A stretch of 64,000 bases of DNA. Origin: Agrococcus pavilionensis RW1 (GTDB taxonomy: Bacteria; Actinomycetota; Actinomycetes; Actinomycetales; Microbacteriaceae). Numbering within the stretch: the first letter of the stretch is position 1; every line of letters starts with the position of its first letter. A program made the position numbers and the translations under genes. Shown one piece after another: positions 59,797 to 64,000 of this stretch. Below the pieces are notes generated by a model. It was not told where the DNA came from. It saw only the letters and a list, made by a program, of their open reading frames with translations, and made no database searches. Where the stretch lies: assembly GCF_000400485.1 (NCBI RefSeq), contig NZ_ASHR01000024.1, forward strand, positions 1 to 64,000. Direction: 5' to 3'.

Positions 59797-60057
59797 GGCC
59801 GGAGACGAGAGAGGGGGCCCGACCCCAGTCGAGCCCCGCTCTGTGATGTGGACGACCGGCTCTCGCCGAGTCGTGCAACGCCCCGTCCCTGAGGCCCTTG
59901 CACTCCGGCGCTATGCGCCGGATCCCTGTCTCGTAGCCCGATTCCCCTTGCGGGGCCCCAGCCGGGCTACGCCACACGGTAGCGCCGGTACCTGGGAGAG
60001 GACTATGGGGAGAACTACCCATGTCGCCCTCGGGCGTGTCTCCCCGCGCGGCTCGTG
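59797..60057. other. Intergenic region with consecutive hairpins
   Basis: No gene is seen. A run of inverted repeats covers 59856-59970: a CGGC/GCCG pair near 59856-59867, GTGCAA/TTGCAC (59873-59903), CCGGCGC/GCGCCGG (59905-59921) and GTAGCCCG/CGGGCTAC (59933-59970, with an inner CCCC/GGGG stem). It could be a structured RNA, a compound terminator or a degenerate repeat. Confidence 0.5.
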
Positions 60058-61374
60058 TCAGCGCTTGGCGCGCGGGCTGCGCCAGTGCAGCATCCAGTCG
60101 CCGGCGATCTCGGCGAGCATCGCGGGCATGAGGTTGTAGACGCCGTTGCGGGCCGCGACGAGCACCGGGCTGCGCGTCTCGGTCGTCGTGTGCGCGAGGC
60201 GGTGCGAGAGCTGCTTGAAGCGGTCGGTGCGGCGGATGCGCTCGCTGTCGTAGGCGCGGAGGGCCTGCTCGAGCGGGTGGTCGGCGAGCAGGATGCCGAG
60301 CGTCGCGGCATCCTCGAACGTCAGGTTGCCGCCCTGCCCGAGGGTCGGGAGCATCGCGTGCGCCGCGTCGCCGAGCAGCACGACGCCCGGGCGGTGGAAG
60401 GTCTTCAGCGGCGTCGCGAGCCAGTGCAGGTCGCGGCGGGTGATCGACGCCTGCGGGGTCGCGGCGATGTGGTCGCGCACCTCCGGCGCCCAGGCGTCGA
60501 AGCGCTCTCGCGCCGCCTCGAGCTCGTCGGGCGCGTGCCCGCCCATCCGGGCGTGCGCCATGCCCCACCAGTAGACGCGGCCGCCGTCGATCGGCACCAT
60601 GCCGAACTCGGCGCCGCGCCCGAGGTACTGGCGGGCGCCGGCGGGCGAGTCGGACTCCGCCTGCAGCACGCCGTACCAGCAGGTCGCGCCCGAGTAGTCG
60701 GTCGCGGCCTTCGGCCAGAGCGCCTTCCGCACGGCGGAGTCGATGCCGTCGGCACCGATGATCAGGTCGGCCTCGAGCGTCTCGAAGCGGCCCTCTGCGG
60801 CGGATCGCACCTGCTGCTTCGTCGCGCGACGCTCGGCGCGGCGGTCGATCGGCTCGTCGCCAGGCTCGAGCGCGCGCTGCAGCCGGCGGCCGACCTTGAT
60901 GCCGAGCGAGCGGTCGGCGCGCGCCTGCCGCTCCGAGCGCGCGTCGCGCGAGTCGGGGTCGGCGGCGCCGTGCTCGATCGTGACGCTCGGGCGGCCGCTC
61001 GACGCATCGGCGGCGCCGACGACGCGCATGCCGGTCTCGACCTCGCGATCGCCGCGCAGGATCTCGAGCAGCGTCCCCCGGTGGATCGCGTGCACGGCGC
61101 TCGACTCGTGGGCGAAGCCCTGCTGCAAGCGTGTGCCCTGATCGGTGAAGACGCCCTCGGGCCGAGCCTTGACCGCGCGCTCGCGCACCGCGTCCCCCAC
61201 CCCGAGCTCGTCGAGCGCCTCGAGGCCGTTGCTCGTGATGCTGATGCCCGCGCCCATGGCCCGCACCTCGAGCGCGGCCTCGAGCACCCGCACGTGCCAG
61301 CCGGCGGTCTCGAGGGCGCGCGCGGCCGCGAGGCCTCCGAGTCCGGCACCGACGATGATGGCGGTCTGCGTCAT
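60058..61374 (-). CDS. FAD-dependent monooxygenase (aromatic hydroxylase type)
   Basis: The 438-residue group A flavin monooxygenase has the N-terminal GXGXXG fold (AIIVGAGLGGLAAARALETAG), the central DG motif LIIGADGIDSAVRKALWP, and the GD motif VVLLGDAAHAMLPTLGQGGN. Such enzymes hydroxylate aromatic or similar compounds with NAD(P)H and O2. A roughly 60-residue insertion rich in Arg/Asp/Glu (about 135-195) is longer than usual. Substrate unknown. Confidence 0.9.
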   Translation of the reverse strand: MTQTAIIVGAGLGGLAAARALETAGWHVRVLEAALEVRAMGAGISITSNGLEALDELGVGDAVRERAVKARPEGVFTDQGTRLQQGFAHESSAVHAIHRGTLLEILRGDREVETGMRVVGAADASSGRPSVTIEHGAADPDSRDARSERQARADRSLGIKVGRRLQRALEPGDEPIDRRAERRATKQQVRSAAEGRFETLEADLIIGADGIDSAVRKALWPKAATDYSGATCWYGVLQAESDSPAGARQYLGRGAEFGMVPIDGGRVYWWGMAHARMGGHAPDELEAARERFDAWAPEVRDHIAATPQASITRRDLHWLATPLKTFHRPGVVLLGDAAHAMLPTLGQGGNLTFEDAATLGILLADHPLEQALRAYDSERIRRTDRFKQLSHRLAHTTTETRSPVLVAARNGVYNLMPAMLAEIAGDWMLHWRSPRAKR

Positions 61375-61431
61375 GGCGGCAGGCTATCGGGGCGACCTCA
61401 CTGGCGGCACCATGGCCGACGGGAGCAGGGC

Positions 61432-61782
61432 TCAGTCCCGCTCCGGCGCGTCCGCCTCGCCGGCGCGCTGCGAGACGCGCCGATCCCAGACGAGCCACTT
61501 GTCGTCGATCGCCCGCTCGATGTCGACCCCCGTGGCCTCCGCGAGCGCGAGCAGCATGCCCACCGCATCCGCGAGCTCGAGCGCGAAGCGGCGGTCGATC
61601 TCCTCGGGGCTGTGGCCCTTGTCGCGCTGCCGGCCGGTCTTCGCGAGCCACGCCTGCACGAGCTCGCCGACCTCCTCCTGCAGCTTGAGCACGAGCCAGT
61701 CGGCGTCGCGCTCGAAGCCGTAGACCTCGGCGTAGCGGCGCGAGATCGCGTCGATCTGCTGGGCGAGCGCGCGGATCTCCAT
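61432..61782 (-). CDS. MazG-like nucleotide pyrophosphohydrolase
   Basis: The 116-residue all-helical protein has the MazG-type metal motifs: EEVGEL in one helix (KLQEEVGELVQAWL) and ExxD in the next (FALELADAVGMLLALAE). It probably cleaves non-canonical NTPs or related nucleotides. The ATG at 61782 is 40 bases from the divergent carbonic anhydrase gene. Confidence 0.85.
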   Translation of the reverse strand: MEIRALAQQIDAISRRYAEVYGFERDADWLVLKLQEEVGELVQAWLAKTGRQRDKGHSPEEIDRRFALELADAVGMLLALAEATGVDIERAIDDKWLVWDRRVSQRAGEADAPERD

Positions 61783-61809
61783 GCGCGCAATGGTGGCACG
61801 CGGAGGGCG

Positions 61810-61815
61810 TAGATT
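61810..61815 (+). promoter_or_regulatory. -10 box of a probable leaderless transcript
   Basis: TAGATT seven bases before the ATG at 61823. Confidence 0.5.
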
Positions 61816-61822
61816 CAGACGC

Positions 61823-62320
61823 ATGCCTTCGTCCTTCGATGACCTGCTCGAGCACAACCGCGCCTTCGCCGAGACCTTCGCCCTGCAGGGCTTCGACGGC
61901 GTCGCGAGAGCCGGTGTCGCGATGGTCACGTGCATGGACTCGCGCATCGACCCGCTCGGCATGATCGGGCTCGTCCCGGGCGACGCGAAGATCCTGCGCA
62001 ACCCGGGCGGCCGCGCGACCGAGCGCACGCTCGTCGCGCTCGTGCTCGGCGTGAACCTCCTCGGCGTGAAGCGCATCATGCTCGTGCAGCACACGCGCTG
62101 CGCGATGGCGTCGAAGTCGGAGCGCGAGCTGCTCATGGACATCTCCGAGGCCGCGGGCGTCGACGCGTCGTGGCTCGACCTCGGCGCGATCGAGCAGCAG
62201 CGGCTCTCGATCGTCGAGGACGTGCACCGCGTGCGCTCGCACCCGCTCATCGGCGAGCGCGCCGAGGTCGGCGGCTTCCTCTACGACGTCGACACGGGCC
62301 TGCTCGAGCAGGTCGCCTGA
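61823..62320 (+). CDS. Beta-class carbonic anhydrase
   Basis: The 165-residue zinc enzyme interconverts CO2 and bicarbonate. Zinc ligands are Cys37, His90 and Cys93 (TCMDSRIDP and VQHTRC), and the Asp39/Arg41 dyad is intact. It resembles the short form common in actinobacteria. The start is fixed by the TAGATT box seven bases upstream. Confidence 0.92.
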   Translation: MPSSFDDLLEHNRAFAETFALQGFDGVARAGVAMVTCMDSRIDPLGMIGLVPGDAKILRNPGGRATERTLVALVLGVNLLGVKRIMLVQHTRCAMASKSERELLMDISEAAGVDASWLDLGAIEQQRLSIVEDVHRVRSHPLIGERAEVGGFLYDVDTGLLEQVA

Positions 62321-62347
62321 CTCGGGCGCATCCATCAGGATGGGGTC

Positions 62348-63535
62348 GTGGTGAACCCCTTCGAGCAGGTGCCCCTCGACCGGCTGCGCGAGCGCACGAG
62401 CATCAAGTGGCGCTTCTTCGAGCCCGACGTGCTGCCCATGTGGGTCGCCGAGATGGACGTCGTGCCGGCCGAGCCCATCACGCGCGCCGTGCACGACGCG
62501 ATGCTGCGGGGCGACACCGGCTACCTGCACGGCACGGGGTACGCGGATGCGTTCGCGGGCTTCGCGGCGGAGCGCTGGGGCGCCGAGGTGGTCGTCGAGC
62601 GCACCGCGCTCGTGAGCGACGTCATGATGGGCGCGTTCGAGCTCATCCGGCAGCTCACGCCGCCCGGCGGCACCGTGATCGTCAACAGCCCCGTCTACCC
62701 GCCCTTCCACGCCTACTCGGTGCACGCCGAGCGGCACGTCGTCGAGGCGCCGCTCGGCGACGACCTGCGGCTCGACCTCGACGCGCTCGAGGCCGTATGC
62801 GAGCGCGTCGGCGGCACCGCGCCCGACGGGCGGAGCCGCGCGGTGCTGCTGCTGTGCAACCCGCAGAACCCGACCGGCACGGTGCACTCCCGCGTCGAGC
62901 TCGAACGCGTCGCCGCGATCGCCGATCGGCACGGCGTGCGCGTCGTCTCCGACGAGATCCACGCACCGCTGCTCTTCGACGCGACCTTCACGCCCTACTG
63001 GATCGTCGACCCGCGCGGCTTCTCGCTCTCGAGCGCCTCGAAGGCGTTCAACCTCGCGGGCCTCCGCACCGCGCTCATCGTCGGCGGCGCCGAGACCGCC
63101 GACGACCTCGCCGCCATCGCCGAGGTCGTGAGCCACGGGCCCTCGCACCTCGCGTCGATCGCCCACGTCGCCGCGTTCGCCGAGAGCGGCGCGTGGCTCG
63201 ACGCGGTGCTCGACGGCCTGCGCGAGAACCGCGCGCTGCTCGGGCGGCTGCTCGCCGAGCACGCGCCGGCGATCCGCTGGCGGCCGGGCGAGGCGACGTT
63301 CCTCGCGTGGCTCGACTGCCGCGAGTCGCGCGTCGCCGACCCCGCGGCGCGTCCCGACCCGGGCTACATCGGGCTCTCGAGCGGCCCGGCGAAGGCGTTC
63401 CTCGAGCAGGCGCGCGTCGGGCTCAGCGCCGGTGAGGCGTTCGGCACCGGCGGCGCGAACCACGTGCGCTTCAACCTCGGCACGCGCCCCGACGTCATCG
63501 AGGAGGCGGTCCGCCGCATGGGCGCCATCGCCTGA
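62348..63535 (+). CDS. PatB/MalY-family aminotransferase or cystathionine beta-lyase
   Basis: The 395-residue fold-type I PLP enzyme has the PatB N-terminus (RTSIKWRFFEPDVLPMWVAEMD), GYLHGTGY, LLLCNPQNPTGTVH, SDEIHAPLLF and the PLP lysine in LSSASKAFNLAGLRTA. The family contains C-S lyases that act on cystathionine and aminotransferases; sequence alone does not separate them. The GTG at 62348 lies six bases after CAGGAT and has no ribosome site. Confidence 0.87.
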   Translation: MVNPFEQVPLDRLRERTSIKWRFFEPDVLPMWVAEMDVVPAEPITRAVHDAMLRGDTGYLHGTGYADAFAGFAAERWGAEVVVERTALVSDVMMGAFELIRQLTPPGGTVIVNSPVYPPFHAYSVHAERHVVEAPLGDDLRLDLDALEAVCERVGGTAPDGRSRAVLLLCNPQNPTGTVHSRVELERVAAIADRHGVRVVSDEIHAPLLFDATFTPYWIVDPRGFSLSSASKAFNLAGLRTALIVGGAETADDLAAIAEVVSHGPSHLASIAHVAAFAESGAWLDAVLDGLRENRALLGRLLAEHAPAIRWRPGEATFLAWLDCRESRVADPAARPDPGYIGLSSGPAKAFLEQARVGLSAGEAFGTGGANHVRFNLGTRPDVIEEAVRRMGAIA

Positions 63536-63561
63536 GCGGCCCCCGCCGGAGGGAGCGGCGC

Positions 63562-64000
63562 CTACGGCGCGGCGGCGAGCAGCTCGACCATGCGGTCCTC
63601 GAAGCCCGGCTCGACCTCCATCACGACGCGGTGGCGCGCGCCCTCGCGCTCGGGCCACTCGCCCCACGCGCCCTCGAGCTCGGCGACGGTGCGGCCGCGC
63701 GCGGGCCCGTCCGAGCAGTCGACGTGCACGTCGACGATCGGCGAGAGCGTCGTCCGCACGAGCCCGGTCGCGACCGCGAGCGCGAGCGCGTCGTGGTTGC
63801 CCGACGCGCGCTCGCCCGTGTAGCCCTCGTAGTAGTCGAGGTAGAAGTCGAGGATCCGGTCGCAGAAGCGCCCGACCTCGCCGCCGGCACGGAGCCGCTC
63901 GCGGTGCGCGTCGGTGATGAGCGACGTCATGGTCACGTCGAGGCCGACCATCGTCAGCTCCCACGGCGCGTCGAAGACGACCTGCGCAGCCTCCGGGTCG
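63562..64000 (-). CDS. Nucleoside hydrolase, C-terminal part (cut by window edge)
   Basis: The frame is open to the right edge, so the N-terminus is missing. The visible part reads DPEAAQVVFDAPWELTMVGLDVT, the conserved inosine-uridine nucleoside hydrolase segment, then a helical C-terminus with YYEGYTGERASGNHDALALAVATG, where the Asp of the NHDA motif is a calcium ligand. It releases ribose from nucleosides. It is convergent with the PatB gene. Confidence 0.87.
   Translation of the reverse strand, partial: DPEAAQVVFDAPWELTMVGLDVTMTSLITDAHRERLRAGGEVGRFCDRILDFYLDYYEGYTGERASGNHDALALAVATGLVRTTLSPIVDVHVDCSDGPARGRTVAELEGAWGEWPEREGARHRVVMEVEPGFEDRMVELLAAAP

Noticed and set aside
59933-59970. Possible tRNA
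   Set aside because: The GTAGCCCG/CGGGCTAC stem looks like an acceptor stem, but there is no T-loop GTTCGANNC and the enclosed length is far too short.
59741-63964. A 1407-codon open frame on the minus strand
   Set aside because: It is antisense to NUDIX, carbonic anhydrase and PatB genes and crosses others, has Arg/Ala-rich nonsense sequence, and exists only because high GC makes stops rare.

Overview
The window comes from a high-GC actinobacterium, most likely a member of the Microbacteriaceae. This rests on codon use that is almost entirely G or C at third positions, the frequent word GGATGC/GCATCC, and many genes whose start codon lies 6-8 bases after a TANNNT box, the layout of leaderless mRNAs in this group. 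No rRNA, tRNA, CRISPR array or insertion sequence was recognised.

Region 1 (391-11122) is a catabolic island with visibly less GC-biased third positions than the rest. A SorC-family regulator sits between two transcripts. To its left is a complete 2-oxo-acid-dehydrogenase-type complex (E2, a fused alpha/beta E1, and E3). To its right are an FGGY sugar kinase and a ribose-type ABC importer. The same palindrome (GCTCA-2-TGAGC, with a second TGAGCGC at an identical 19-base offset) lies in front of both transcripts, so they look like one regulon. The layout resembles the Lsr (autoinducer-2) system but with a dehydrogenase complex in place of LsrF/LsrG. I consider this the most interesting system in the window.

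Region 2 (11207-30242) is mostly single housekeeping or unknown genes: small membrane proteins, a GmrSD/DUF1524 lipoprotein, a carotenoid-desaturase-like oxidoreductase, a lipase-maturation-factor homologue, a FUSC exporter, a serine hydrolase, a DUF222-HNH protein, and the transglutaminase/alpha-E/circularly permuted ATP-grasp trio next to apt. Four copies of a short hairpin repeat (REP-like) and a tandem array of one end of it lie here. A probable 18-residue peptide gene with its own promoter and Shine-Dalgarno lies at 21163-21219.

Region 3 (30261-45155) is a two-way L-rhamnose locus. Rightward are rhaM, rhaI, a bifunctional aldolase/dehydrogenase and rhaB. Leftward are a DeoR regulator, an ABC importer, a class II aldolase, a 3-epimerase, an L-ribulose-5-phosphate 4-epimerase and an FGGY kinase. 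The leftward enzymes could feed pentuloses, for example from L-lyxose, into the pentose phosphate pathway.

Region 4 (45181-64000) holds an S9 peptidase, a ribokinase, a Stealth phosphotransferase, a phosphodiesterase, a DUF2993 protein, an arginine-to-glutamate-semialdehyde module (guanidino hydrolase, RocD, Lrp regulator), and a six-gene type VII secretion effector-like operon with a strong internal hairpin. It ends with a NUDIX hydrolase, an FAD monooxygenase, a MazG-like pyrophosphatase, a beta-carbonic anhydrase, a PatB-type aminotransferase and a nucleoside hydrolase that runs off the right edge.
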